Notes: a model not told the origin generated them from the sequence alone. DNA of 64,000 nt from Saccharicrinis sp963666825 (GCA_963666825.2 OY763044.2:4216001-4280000); one strand, 5' to 3'. Counted from the first letter of the stretch, positions 18,201 to 26,732 are shown. Numbers and translations are program-made.

Positions 18201-19523
18201 ACTGTTTAACCTTGAATCTAGTTGTAAATTAAGCTGAACATTTTTAAAATCATCATTTAACTGTTTAAAGGATCCGTAATTAACAGATACATTTAACTCA
18301 GCAAGACTCCTTTTTGTTTCAAATTTCAACTGATTTACCTGTGCCTTTCTTTCATCAACCCTTAATTTTGTTGATAAATGCTGCAGAAGCATATTCCTAT
18401 TATACCTCAACTGCATAGCAGGTACAACAGCCTCAAAATGTGTGCTATCCAAGATCAATTCTTTAATCTGTAACTGTAAACTGTCTAGCATTAATGGTTC
18501 TGCCAACTGTTTTCCTTCAGAATCAAGACTGGTATAATTAAAAGAAGCCCTATTAAGTTTAAATCGATGTAATACTACATCCCACCCTATATCTTTAAAT
18601 GAAAAAACTTTAGATTCCACACGACTATCTCCTTCACCTACTGAAGTTTGCAGCCCTACATCAGTTCTTAAAATATTAAAATCGTTAAGTATTATCATTT
18701 GATTGGGCAGATCGATTACCTCTGGTTTTATATTAAATGAAGTATGTTCCAGTTTAAAATCCTGCTGCGTACTTTGATCTTTAAAATTCAGATTTAGATT
18801 ACTTATTTCAATTGGTTTTTCTATAAATACGTGATAATCCAGGGTTGAAGAAACCGTATCTATAGATGATTCATCATTGGATGATGTTGTTTTATATACA
18901 TCCCGGATAAAACCTAAACCATCAATTTTTAAAGAGTTGACATTGTACGTATTATTTTGAATGTTGAAATCATTCATCTTTAAATCCAACTTCTTTAGTT
19001 TAGCGGAGATGTTACTACTATCAACCTCATCATGATAAAGCATCTGAATATTTGATAACACCAAATGATCCAAAGCAATCTCCATAGAGTTGGATGTATT
19101 TGACGTGTCAACCTTTGATGTATCTGATTGTATTTTGATAGCACTAGTGATATTTAATAAACTATCTGTCGAAGATTTTAAAAGGTTAGCTTTCAATCCA
19201 TCCAAAAAAACATCTTCAATATGTATCTTATTTCTGAAAAGATCCGTCAAATGAATATCAACGGATAACTCTTTAATATATACTAAAGTATCTTTATTAG
19301 GAACTCCCCATAAAGCCTTCTTCACCTTAATGTAATCGAAAAACGAAATCTTGATTTTATCAATAGATAAAGGAATTTCAAGTTGCTGATTAACCTGACT
19401 AAGAACTTTATTCTTTATTAGGTTTTGAATTGGAGATAGCTGCAACAAAAACAATATGAATAACATTAAAAATAGCATAACTAAGGTTACACGTTTTACT
19501 ATTTTTAATACTTTATTCTTCAT
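15198..19523 (-). CDS. tamB: TamB: translocation/assembly module inner-membrane-anchored protein
   Basis: Very large periplasm-spanning protein, 1441 residues, with a single N-terminal transmembrane anchor (about residues 12-31) followed by an AsmA-like start (LEIPLSIDKIKISFFDYIKV). The body is a long series of repeated beta strands with amphipathic alternation, as expected of the hydrophobic-groove bridge proteins. The C-terminal DUF490 domain covers about residues 1000-1390, including TGQYNIKKGSYTLRLYDVIK. TamL, its partner, follows with a 23-base overlap, the standard Bacteroidota order. A -7 box TATATTTG lies 30 bases before the start. The call is firm; the cargo is not determined. Confidence 0.92.
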   Translation of the reverse strand: MKNKVLKIVKRVTLVMLFLMLFILFLLQLSPIQNLIKNKVLSQVNQQLEIPLSIDKIKISFFDYIKVKKALWGVPNKDTLVYIKELSVDIHLTDLFRNKIHIEDVFLDGLKANLLKSSTDSLLNITSAIKIQSDTSKVDTSNTSNSMEIALDHLVLSNIQMLYHDEVDSSNISAKLKKLDLKMNDFNIQNNTYNVNSLKIDGLGFIRDVYKTTSSNDESSIDTVSSTLDYHVFIEKPIEISNLNLNFKDQSTQQDFKLEHTSFNIKPEVIDLPNQMIILNDFNILRTDVGLQTSVGEGDSRVESKVFSFKDIGWDVVLHRFKLNRASFNYTSLDSEGKQLAEPLMLDSLQLQIKELILDSTHFEAVVPAMQLRYNRNMLLQHLSTKLRVDERKAQVNQLKFETKRSLAELNVSVNYGSFKQLNDDFKNVQLNLQLDSRLNSSDVYLITQQPNPLKKDVEINLQADISGSLSELKLKKFKGNLKGALLFDIVGKVNALQNIEELKGDVYLNKIQLNTKKLLSYVPDSLIPNSIAFPDTVLLKGKLLGNKNNLSSDIHLESSTGNIDALLKLNMDSIPDKEFYQVNLNVEDLNLGYLLQKEDTLQMLSIDGKIEGSTTKFTDPSLNMDLNIKNLGLLNYRYKDGLIEGKYSDKYFKGKVEIEDDNLALNFAGELNLKDSIPFINANLNLRQANLKALNIMSDSTSVSGHVSVSVSGIQWNNLKGKVALGQIQYQTSDQKYTMDSVKLNLNQMTDSSIYVLRLHQIYSQDTLLLKEIDLDAKLKGTKALFNYEVASENNNKLKTKKVLVKGDGMFQLQNDTMLVNTDLLWYQNILQDPLKLNLDVSQVKTGDMNIFKVKALGDQINLSGYAKLNSDAVSNDIEASVNIDSLDFSLIEPMTHQYLNKFEGHLSGKVDIVGNKNQPDINGFVLFKNTTFNPTAANTDFSINDGKISVSNSLVLFDHMKVKDEDGNEAFIDGNINFKELSNPEFDIKLDADQFLLLNKPESSQGNYYGKVIADLDVKVAGNTLQPNIILTTAFNNKSDFTYVVTSSEPKAATQDDVVVFVKDSATLALEDTTGIDLMAVDMKGLNVTTNISISDQMDVTLVTDPASNEKLNIVGSGDLSLSIDPSGNQTLTGQYNIKKGSYTLRLYDVIKRDFSIKEGSSLTWYGDVMNANANISAIYKVRTNALSLMGVTQGQLSESETSSYNTTINVEVVMNLSGNLLSPDIDFDIVLTDKKVNSNIEAAITQLSNDESELNKQVFSLLILNRFSSNKASASTAVTYEIENTARQSLSKLLSQQLNRFSTQYLKGVDVSFDIDSYNQVVENQVNTRTDVSVDVSQNLFNDRLKLTVGGNVAVEENKQNRSSSSSDLTGDFELEYKISKDGTYRIKAFNKTEYEDELNGDVTKTGLSFMFIKDFTRFRDLFKNHKKKKSDAVIKEE

Positions 19524-19552
19524 TCGTTTAATATTGTTTGTGTTTACTATAA

Positions 19553-19560
19553 CAAATATA
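19553..19560 (-). promoter_or_regulatory. -7 promoter element TATATTTG for tamB-tamL
   Basis: On the minus strand the sequence reads TATATTTG, an exact TAnnTTTG match ending 30 bases before the tamB ATG. A convincing TTG element at the usual spacing was not found. Confidence 0.5.
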
Positions 19561-19883
19561 TGACCAATATAATTCTAATTATGGAAAGCGGAATTGACTG
19601 ACAATATATTTAGCTGATTAAAGTATTACAAAATAAGATAAATTATCATTAGGTATATAATCTATTGATCTGACTATAACACCGCAGTATATACTTTTTC
19701 ATTCTTTCAATAATATCCCGCTACATAAATGGTTTTACTTTGGGGTTTATAATTAACAGTTCCTCATTCCTTTTGTTTTCGGATTCTTACGATAAATAGT
19801 TTTATAGAATTTATAGAAAAATATATAGTTGAAATCAAACTATTACCAGTATCAGATATCAATTCTCATCTGAAGACACATTG

Positions 19884-19914
19884 TTGACAATTCTTATTCT
19901 GCGCAGTAACTTTA
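19884..19914 (+). promoter_or_regulatory. Candidate promoter for the T9SS propeller protein gene
   Basis: TTG at 19884-19886, a 20-base spacer, and TAACTTTA at 19907-19914, one mismatch from TAnnTTTG. The implied leader is roughly 130 bases. The rest of the 530-base divergent spacer 19524-20053 shows no other recognisable feature apart from the tamB -7 box. Confidence 0.4.
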
Positions 19915-20053
19915 TGTATAGAGGGCTAAATTTTATAAAAAAGGCTCAAAATTTTCCATGCTTATCTTAAACAAAAGACAAACGAACAACTTTAAGTCTC
20001 TATGCTAAAGACTTATGTGCTTTAATTTATTTTCAATTTAAAACCAAATAAAA

Positions 20054-21355
20054 ATGAAAGCACTTTTACTATTAACAATTACATTTTGCTTGACTTTACC
20101 GATGAATATATTAGGGCAAAGTGGATGGACAGACCAAACTCCATCATCAATTGATCTTTCGGATAATGCACTAAAGGGTATATGGGCCATTGACTCAGAT
20201 AACTTATGGGTTGTAGGTCAACATGGAACTATCTTGCATTCCACCAATGGTGGTGAAGATTGGGTACAAATAACTACAGACTATAATGACGATTTTTCAT
20301 CTGTTATCTTTTTAGATGCGAACATTGGTTTTATTACCGGAACTCCAAGATATGATGATTATGCATTTTTCTTAAAAACTGAAGATGCCGGGGTAAGCTG
20401 GTCAAGAACACATCTCCCAAGTGGTAGTGGACAAATTGCATTTGATTTAGATTTCTACTATTCAGGATCCACTCATAAATATACAATATTTGCAACCGGT
20501 GGTCTGGGATACATTTGGAAGTCTACAGATTTAGGTAACACCTGGGATATACTGGCTGGAGGCTGTGGAAATGGTAACTTTAATGCATGCTGTATTGTTG
20601 ACGAAAATACAGGATGGTTTGTTGGTACTCCTTCAACCGCAGAAGACATTACAATCATGAATACATTAGACGGTGGAGGCCTTTTTACAGTACAAATTAA
20701 TCCCAATGATATTAAACTAACTGATGTATGCTTTATTAACTCAAACACAGGCATTGCTGTAGGATTAGAAAATCAAATATTATTTACGGATGATGGTGGT
20801 GTAAACTGGACTAATAAAATGAATTTATTATATCACAGTTGGTGGTCTTGTGAAATGAAGTCTTCAGGAAAAGCATGGGCCGTAGGAAAAAGTGGGAAAG
20901 CTGTATATTCATTAGATTATGGAAGTACATGGAGTGAACAAGTTACAAATCAAACCAGTAATCTATGGAATGTACATTTTATAAATGAGAATGAAGGCTG
21001 GATATTGGGAGGTGGAATTGGAGCAAATGGTCTAATACTACACACCACTTCGGGAGGAGTTGCAACAAGTATAAATGAAGAAGCTATAGACAAACCATAT
21101 TATTTAGGTCAAAATTATCCAAATCCTCTAACTACACATGCTCTTATAAAATATCAAGTCCAACATCCTGGTAAAGTGATCATTTCAGTATATGATATTG
21201 CTGGTAACAAACTTGAAGAATTGGTAAATGCAAATAAATCTACAGGTACATATAACGTTGAATTCAGAAACACCTACCCTAGTGGGATTTATATTTATGA
21301 ACTTAGATTAAATGCTGAATTATTAGAAACTCGTAAAATGATCATTAAGAAATAA
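20054..21355 (+). CDS. Secreted Ycf48/BNR-type beta-propeller protein with T9SS sorting tail
   Basis: Exported protein of 433 residues. The signal peptide is about 22 residues, ending NILGQ. The body holds repeated propeller blades of the Ycf48/BNR kind, recognised by recurring GWxxG and STNGGEDW-, TEDAGVSW-, STDLGNTW- and TDDGGVNW-type turns. From about residue 350, starting NYPNP, a typical type IX secretion C-terminal domain follows, with VYDIAGNKLEEL, SGTY-like and GIYIYELR segments and a basic end RKMIIKK. It should therefore cross the outer membrane by T9SS and be attached to the surface or released. No T9SS machinery genes are in the window. Ligand or role is unknown. Confidence 0.88.
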   Translation: MKALLLLTITFCLTLPMNILGQSGWTDQTPSSIDLSDNALKGIWAIDSDNLWVVGQHGTILHSTNGGEDWVQITTDYNDDFSSVIFLDANIGFITGTPRYDDYAFFLKTEDAGVSWSRTHLPSGSGQIAFDLDFYYSGSTHKYTIFATGGLGYIWKSTDLGNTWDILAGGCGNGNFNACCIVDENTGWFVGTPSTAEDITIMNTLDGGGLFTVQINPNDIKLTDVCFINSNTGIAVGLENQILFTDDGGVNWTNKMNLLYHSWWSCEMKSSGKAWAVGKSGKAVYSLDYGSTWSEQVTNQTSNLWNVHFINENEGWILGGGIGANGLILHTTSGGVATSINEEAIDKPYYLGQNYPNPLTTHALIKYQVQHPGKVIISVYDIAGNKLEELVNANKSTGTYNVEFRNTYPSGIYIYELRLNAELLETRKMIIKK

Positions 21356-21396
21356 AAAAACAAATGCTCATATAAAGGTCAGCCATTAAAAAAAAT

Positions 21397-21424
21397 CCAT
21401 TCCGGTTTAAACTTCCCGGAATGG
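21397..21424 (-). terminator. Terminator-like hairpin
   Basis: Perfect 9-bp stem CCATTCCGG / CCGGAATGG with a 10-base loop. Read on the minus strand it is followed by a run of eight T, so it best fits termination of the minus-strand operon that ends at 21754. It sits 42 bases after the plus-strand stop codon and could also act as a 3' end for that transcript. Confidence 0.55.
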
Positions 21425-21436
21425 ACTAAAAAGAAA

Positions 21437-21511
21437 TGAGTCTCATTCAATACTCTAACCCCCCGTAATATGTAGAGCATTGGAGAACTCATCCACAAAC
21501 TACCTTTACTT
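21437..21511. repeat. Direct repeat copy 1 of a 75-bp intergenic element
   Basis: First of two copies 146 bases apart. The copies share an exact 28-base core (21452-21479) that starts ACTCTAACCCCCCG, and a second exact block ACAAACTACCTT near the end. CTCTA and TAGAG form a short inverted repeat inside the core. Confidence 0.85.
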
Positions 21512-21582
21512 CTTCTCCTGAATGTAATGTTGAAATTCAACACAACAGATAAGAATATCAATTTTTCAATATTTTAAAGAAG

Positions 21583-21657
21583 TGAACCTCAATCGGCACT
21601 CTAACCCCCCGTAATATGTAGAGCAGCGCTGAGATTCACCTACAAACTACCTTAATT
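21583..21657. repeat. Direct repeat copy 2 of a 75-bp intergenic element
   Basis: Second copy; its exact 28-base core lies at 21598-21625. The flanks differ from copy 1 by scattered substitutions and one indel. Both copies lie in the same spacer (21356-21753), which otherwise contains only the hairpin at 21397-21424. Confidence 0.85.
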
Positions 21658-21753
21658 AGTTCATCTTTTCAAGATGTGATCAGATAATATATGCTATAAA
21701 AAATGTTGATTGGGTAATCTTTATTTTTTTGCACGATATTAAATTCTTATAAT

Positions 21754-22179
21754 CTATTCTACTATCGATATCACCTTAACTCCGTTTAATGGAGTGTTTG
21801 CTGAAATATAACCAATAGCGCCTTTATTATTTTTTACATACTCAATAACCTCGCTATCAGAATCTTTTTCTTCTGGTCCTGCTGTCATCCCTGAAAACAT
21901 AGCTTTTTGCCAATAACTTCTAATCGCTGCCACTTTTTTCTTAAAGACTTCCATTGAGAAAGACTCTCTTACTTTAGCATTAGGATTTTGGTCAATTGGA
22001 GTAATACCCGTTCCATCCTCCCACGATTTACGCTTCTTCAAAAACACCATGGCCAATTCTTTTTGACTAATAGAGCTTACTGTATTAGACTTATTAACAA
22101 TCACTTTATAAGTTTGGGCTAGGGAATCTGTTGTAGCGATGGTTAAAATAACTATAACAAAAAATATAAATTTCTTCAT
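21754..22179 (-). CDS. Short PstS-like periplasmic protein
   Basis: Protein of 141 residues with a signal peptide (about 1-21, ending DSLAQ). The mature part matches the last half of phosphate-binding-protein-like domains: VIVNKSNTVSSISQKELAMVF, then KRKSWEDGTGITPIDQ, a helix of the SYWQKAMFSG kind, and the closing strand NNKGAIGYISAN. These short PBP-like proteins lack the second lobe needed for a full ABC transporter receptor, and no Pst permease or ATPase is nearby. It follows the porin-like gene by 51 bases and is probably co-transcribed with it. It may bind an oxyanion or act as a sensing subunit; this is inference. Confidence 0.75.
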   Translation of the reverse strand: MKKFIFFVIVILTIATTDSLAQTYKVIVNKSNTVSSISQKELAMVFLKKRKSWEDGTGITPIDQNPNAKVRESFSMEVFKKKVAAIRSYWQKAMFSGMTAGPEEKDSDSEVIEYVKNNKGAIGYISANTPLNGVKVISIVE

Positions 22180-22230
22180 CTTACTCTTCTTTAAACTATT
22201 ACTTCTTTCCTTTATTAAAAATCATACACC

Positions 22231-23307
22231 TTAAAAAGAATATATTAAGGAAAGTACTAAACCATCTACATCTTCAACCTTATGATCGTATTTCAAATAC
22301 TCTAATTTAAATGTAGTTTCAAAGGTTGGCTTAAACATCATACCTGCAGTGTACCTTTTAAATGATATATCATTAGTGGTTTGGTCTTCGTAACGAAGGT
22401 ATGGTGTTACTTTACTAATCTCCTGACTTACCTCAACAAAAGCACCATTTAAATCAATATCTTTATCATGAATAGTGTTATTCGCATTCCAGATTTCACC
22501 TATAATTCTGGTATTATTTAGTGCTAGTTTAAAGTCAATACCATAAGTAAATATCTCCTTTTTAAAATTTGTTACTACATCAAGAGCCGGAATATAAACA
22601 TCCATATTTTCATCCTTTGGTTTGAAAACATTAAGCCCTACCGAAACATAATCCTGATAAGATAAATGCACATTACCACCACAAGCAATATTGTATGTAT
22701 TGTCAAAACTTTCATCTATGGTGTAAGCACTGTTAATTTTCTTTTGAAAATATTTGACCTCATCTCCAAAGAAACCAACAGCTCCGGTTTGCATCCATAC
22801 TGTATTTCTGTATCCCCCCATAAATATCTCATAACTTAATTTTAAATCATTACTTGTACGACCTACAAAAGAGACTGCATCCATATTCAATGGAAAAAAC
22901 TCATGATTTGAAATAGCAACAGGTAATGTGGCACTTGTATTTACCGGTGCATAATAATACGTATTCATAGGACTCAGTGGAGTTAAAAAACGTCCTACTT
23001 TAAAATTTACCATATCAGAAATTCTGTACTGCACATTAGCTTCATTTAGCATTTGGTTAAACGAGAAATCCGGACGATAAACAAACACAGCTTTAAAAAG
23101 CAAATTTTCCTTTGGCTGATAGCTAGCCAAAATACCTGCTTCCGACAAAGCAACTCCATAATTATTATCATACCCATCAAGCTCACTAAAAACATCAAGC
23201 TCTGTAGATATATAACCTGTAATTCTCTTTTGTGGTTGCCAGGTCTCCTGAGACATGATCCCTGTAACAAAAGAAAGTAACATCAATAAACTTCCAATAA
23301 ACTTCAT
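22231..23307 (-). CDS. Porin-like outer-membrane beta-barrel protein
   Basis: Predicted exported outer-membrane barrel of 358 residues. The signal peptide is MKFIGSLLMLLSFVTGIMSQ. The remainder alternates amphipathic strands with aromatic girdles (VNFKVGRFLTPLSP, SYEIFMGGYRN, YLRYEDQTT, LKYDHKV) and ends in the terminal strand LVLSLIYSF with a C-terminal Phe, the usual barrel signature. Upstream in-frame starts exist at 23322 (GTG) and 23319 (ATG); the ATG at 23307 is preferred, since it gives a normal signal peptide and is preceded by AGGAGG. It lies between a lone receiver protein and the PstS-like protein, which suggests a regulated uptake or sensing unit. Confidence 0.75.
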   Translation of the reverse strand: MKFIGSLLMLLSFVTGIMSQETWQPQKRITGYISTELDVFSELDGYDNNYGVALSEAGILASYQPKENLLFKAVFVYRPDFSFNQMLNEANVQYRISDMVNFKVGRFLTPLSPMNTYYYAPVNTSATLPVAISNHEFFPLNMDAVSFVGRTSNDLKLSYEIFMGGYRNTVWMQTGAVGFFGDEVKYFQKKINSAYTIDESFDNTYNIACGGNVHLSYQDYVSVGLNVFKPKDENMDVYIPALDVVTNFKKEIFTYGIDFKLALNNTRIIGEIWNANNTIHDKDIDLNGAFVEVSQEISKVTPYLRYEDQTTNDISFKRYTAGMMFKPTFETTFKLEYLKYDHKVEDVDGLVLSLIYSF

Positions 23308-23345
23308 TTCCCTCCTCATCACTATTTTTTTAAATCCTATAATTG

Positions 23346-23759
23346 TTATTTATTATTGATAAATGTTTTAAAATAAACTCCCCTGTTTAAAACTATATCT
23401 ACAGCCTCACTAAGTTGATTGTAAACGTCCCTTTTTAATATACAGCCACTTATACCTGCATTTATAAACGATTTAATATGAAAATCATCTAAATACATAG
23501 TAAGTGCAATTACTTTTATATCAAACCTTGCATGCTTTACCATAAAATCAAAAGTTGATTCTAAACCATTTCGCCCAGGCATATTAATATCCATCAGAAC
23601 TACATCAGGGAAATCCTTTATATTAAGGTTTACAAACTCCGTCCCCGAGCTTACCTCATGAATTATCTTCCAATCGGTATTATTTTCTATAAAGAATCGC
23701 AATCCGTCACGGAAGATTTCATTATCATCAACTATGCTTATTTTAACCCCTTTGTTCAT
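23346..23759 (-). CDS. Stand-alone response regulator receiver protein
   Basis: Protein of 137 residues consisting only of a NarL-type receiver domain. The acidic pocket is DD at 11-12, the phosphorylation site is Asp57 in DVVLMDINMP, the switch threonine is Thr87 in IALTMY, and Lys109 is in GCILKRD. The linker and HTH domain of NarL family members are missing, and the protein ends just after the receiver. It may act as a phosphate sink or by protein contact. The nearest kinase is the PAS kinase gene at 24690-26732. It precedes the porin-like gene by about 40 bases. Confidence 0.88.
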   Translation of the reverse strand: MNKGVKISIVDDNEIFRDGLRFFIENNTDWKIIHEVSSGTEFVNLNIKDFPDVVLMDINMPGRNGLESTFDFMVKHARFDIKVIALTMYLDDFHIKSFINAGISGCILKRDVYNQLSEAVDIVLNRGVYFKTFINNK

Positions 23760-23849
23760 TGCTAATATTTAACGTTACAAAGTTGCTTTGATTTTATGAT
23801 GTAAGAAATGGGAAGATTACGTAATTAAACAGTACTAAATACCTATTTC

Positions 23850-23871
23850 CACTAAGGGTTTTCCCTTAGTG
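23850..23871. promoter_or_regulatory. Palindrome upstream of the receiver-porin-PstS-like genes
   Basis: Perfect 9-bp inverted repeat CACTAAGGG / CCCTTAGTG with a TTTT centre, about 91 bases before the lone receiver start. A related half-site TTTCTCTTAGTG occurs at 24024-24035 (11 of 12 matches to 23860-23871). No T-run follows on either side, so an operator is more likely than a terminator. The NarL-type regulator next door is the obvious candidate to bind. Confidence 0.5.
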
Positions 23872-24050
23872 ACATTAGTAATATTTTAATTATGAGAATA
23901 TAAAACAGTTACTATTTAAAACAGCAAATGGTAGATACATTTTAACCAAGCAAATCCAAACAACTGATTAAATGTACTTTAAACACACAATGAACCTAAA
24001 CAAAAAGAAATATGAATAAGTACTTTCTCTTAGTGTGAGCTTTATAAAAG

Positions 24051-24683
24051 CTAAATTGTAGTATAGTTATTTTTTATTGCCCATATTACTAATTGAGCAA
24101 TGTTCTTTTGATCTGATTTTTTTAGGATATTTGAACGATGAACTTCGACTGTTTTCTGACTAATAAATAAACTTTCTGATATTTCTTTAGTAGAAAAACC
24201 TTTACAAATCAACTGCAAAACCTCTGCTTCACGAGCTGAAAGCTGGTTATCTTTTTCCTCTTTTCCGGATATTGCTTTAAAAGCCAACTTCTGTAATATC
24301 TCCTGAGAAAAATAGTTTCCACCTTTATCAACCTCTTGAATGGCTTGTGCTAACTCATATTTCCCGGCTTTTTTCAATACAAAACCATGAGCTCCGGCGT
24401 TGATCATTTGCATATAATATGAATCTTCAACAAACATGGTTACAGCAATAACCTTCAAATCCGGCTTTATTGTTTTTGCCTTTTGAGTTGTTTCAATTCC
24501 ATTTATTCCTTCCATCTTTATATCCATCAGGACAATATCTACATCTAATTCTCCTAATGCGTTCAAAAATGAACTTCCAGAATTAAAATCTCCAACAATA
24601 TTTATTTCATCAACCTGACTCAAAACCAAAACCAGGCCTTCTCTAAACATTTCATGGTCATCAACAATTGCAATATTTATCAT
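24051..24683 (-). CDS. NarL/LuxR-family response regulator
   Basis: DNA-binding response regulator of 210 residues. The receiver domain carries DD at 8-9 and the phospho-acceptor Asp54 in DIVLMDIKM, with Thr in VIAVTMF and Lys in GFVLKKAG. A LuxR-type HTH occupies about residues 145-205, with LSAREAEVLQLICKG, TKEISESLFISQKTVEVH and the final helix. The start codon follows the kinase gene by 6 bases, so the two form a two-component operon. Its likely targets include the adjacent receiver-porin genes, which are preceded by a strong palindrome. The signal is unknown. Confidence 0.93.
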   Translation of the reverse strand: MINIAIVDDHEMFREGLVLVLSQVDEINIVGDFNSGSSFLNALGELDVDIVLMDIKMEGINGIETTQKAKTIKPDLKVIAVTMFVEDSYYMQMINAGAHGFVLKKAGKYELAQAIQEVDKGGNYFSQEILQKLAFKAISGKEEKDNQLSAREAEVLQLICKGFSTKEISESLFISQKTVEVHRSNILKKSDQKNIAQLVIWAIKNNYTTI

Positions 24684-24689
24684 CCTTAA

Positions 24690-26732
24690 TTAATTTTTAG
24701 CCATTTTAATGAATACTTCCATTCCTTTACCCTCTCCACTTTTCAAATGAAACTGTCCATCAAAAGCCTGAACTCTGCTTTTTAAATTTCCCAAACCCAT
24801 TCCCAAAGAATCTACAACAATCTTATCCGGATTAAAACCTATTCCGTCATCACTATAATAAAATTCTATACAATTATCTTTTTCTTCCACTTTAATCTCT
24901 ACAGCAGTAGCATCAGCATGCTTTAACGTATTATTAATCAACTCAGTAAAAAGCCTATACATTGTTATTTCTCTATTCTCATCAAAACGACTTAATTCAT
25001 TATGCTTAAACTCTATATGGAGCTTTTGGCCAATATTAAATTTCTTAATAAAAGAATCAACAGCCGCAATAATACCATAGTTTACCAGAATATGAGGACT
25101 AATATTAAACGAAATTTCTGAAATACTACCTACAGCTTCATCTACAATTCCAATTAATTTATCCTTTATTATATTTTGCTTTTCTACTGTTGTTGCATCG
25201 AGTAGAGCTTGAGTATATAACTTTATAGTGGTTAAGATAGGGCCAATACCATCATGTAGATCAGATGAAATTCTTTTACGTTCATTTTCCTCTGTTTGAA
25301 TTATAGAATTTAAAACTAAGTTTTGACTTCGCTTTCTATCCGTAATATCTTTTTCCACAATCATATAATAATTTGGTCCTAGCTCTTTCAATGCAAAAAT
25401 ATTAGCTAAGGTATATATAGGTGAACTATCATCAGTGTACTTATGTATCGCCTCAAATGTTTGAGTATTACCGGCTATTGCATCCACAATTCTATTAGGA
25501 AGAGCAACCGAATCATCATACTCTATTATTCCTGTATTTATATTAACAAAAGGAACATTTTCTTCAATATTCTTTTTCAATTTTAAATAAAATTGTTTTG
25601 CGACAAAATTATAATCAACAATTCTATCTCCATTTATAATTAAAATTGAATCATTATTTTTTTCAAATAAGGTCCTGTATAAACGCTCACTTTTTTGCAA
25701 CTTTTCATTTGCAATAGTCCGCATAGTTATGTCCTTAACAACTACTAAATAGATAAAATCATCTTCATGAGTAATTTTGACCCGTTGAGTAATTACACAC
25801 TTTCGGTTACCATTCTTATCAGGAAACTCAACCAGTAAGTTATTAATATCACCACCTTCAGCCAAAATTGTCATTCGATCAATTACTTTTTCAGCCTTCT
25901 CATCCAGAAAAAAATAATGATCCTTACCAATAAGTTCATCCTTCTGGTATCCAGAAATATTTAATATTGCTTGATTAACTTCTTTTATAATAAAGCTACT
26001 AGATAAGATCATAAAACCGTCATAACTATTATTAAACAAAGTAGTAAAGTTGGTAGCTTGCTCATTAGCTCGTATTTGAGCTCTTTTTCTCTCTGCAACT
26101 TCTTTTATCAGACTTATATTTAAAAGCCGAGATTCTTCAACCTCTTTCTCTAACTGTTCTATTATATTTTTTTTGTTTCTATTTACCGAGAACACTAATG
26201 AAGAAACAAATCCAAGGCTGATAAGAACTTCAAAGATTCTAATATATAATATACGGTACTCAAAATGATATTTTATAGGATCATAATAAAAGGTAAGTAT
26301 TTTATTATGTAAGAAAAAAGGCATTAATATCAGAATCAAAACTGAGTATGCCATTATAGTAATTGATTTTTTTAGTGAGGAAGTAAGAATAATAAATGTA
26401 TTAAGCACTATTAAAGAAACTGCAAATAACTCAATACTCCCCAACATAAAACCTGTAGTTGCCACATAAAATAACAATCCAATAATTATTATTCTTTTTA
26501 ATGTGTAACTAATAAATTTAATGAATATCAGAACTGAGACTACAATTATAAGTAATATGAGGTTAGACGCTTCTATATTTGAGCTATAGATGTCATTCAT
26601 ATGACTAAAGAAGTTAACGTAAATTAGAAATGGTAACACCATAACGTTCATTACCACAAGAGTAACCTCAGACAATCTCTTATTAAATTGAAATTGCTTC
26701 TCTGCACTAAAGCTATTTTTTTTGCTCTGCAT
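24690..26732 (-). CDS. PAS-domain sensor histidine kinase, HisKA_3 (NarX/DegS-like) type
   Basis: Membrane sensor kinase of 680 residues. About six hydrophobic segments cover residues 25-185, without a large periplasmic loop. A coiled coil (EVEESRLLNISLIKEVAERKR) leads into two PAS domains at about 225-345 and 345-470. The phospho-acceptor His is in RISSDLHDGIGP, typical of the HisKA_3 family that works with LuxR-type regulators. The ATPase domain shows the N box ELINNTLKHA, the G1 box DDGIGF and the G2 box GMGLGNLKSR. The paired regulator follows immediately. The sensed cue cannot be read from the sequence; integral membrane and PAS domains suggest a redox or membrane cue. Confidence 0.93.
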   Translation of the reverse strand: MQSKKNSFSAEKQFQFNKRLSEVTLVVMNVMVLPFLIYVNFFSHMNDIYSSNIEASNLILLIIVVSVLIFIKFISYTLKRIIIIGLLFYVATTGFMLGSIELFAVSLIVLNTFIILTSSLKKSITIMAYSVLILILMPFFLHNKILTFYYDPIKYHFEYRILYIRIFEVLISLGFVSSLVFSVNRNKKNIIEQLEKEVEESRLLNISLIKEVAERKRAQIRANEQATNFTTLFNNSYDGFMILSSSFIIKEVNQAILNISGYQKDELIGKDHYFFLDEKAEKVIDRMTILAEGGDINNLLVEFPDKNGNRKCVITQRVKITHEDDFIYLVVVKDITMRTIANEKLQKSERLYRTLFEKNNDSILIINGDRIVDYNFVAKQFYLKLKKNIEENVPFVNINTGIIEYDDSVALPNRIVDAIAGNTQTFEAIHKYTDDSSPIYTLANIFALKELGPNYYMIVEKDITDRKRSQNLVLNSIIQTEENERKRISSDLHDGIGPILTTIKLYTQALLDATTVEKQNIIKDKLIGIVDEAVGSISEISFNISPHILVNYGIIAAVDSFIKKFNIGQKLHIEFKHNELSRFDENREITMYRLFTELINNTLKHADATAVEIKVEEKDNCIEFYYSDDGIGFNPDKIVVDSLGMGLGNLKSRVQAFDGQFHLKSGEGKGMEVFIKMAKN

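Noticed and set aside
21379..21561. 60-codon minus-strand frame over the first repeat copy
   Set aside because: It crosses a terminator hairpin and a repeat, and the second repeat copy does not preserve the frame.
21754..22179. Interpretation as a full phosphate ABC transporter receptor
   Set aside because: Only about 120 mature residues, less than half of PstS, and no permease or ATPase genes adjacent.
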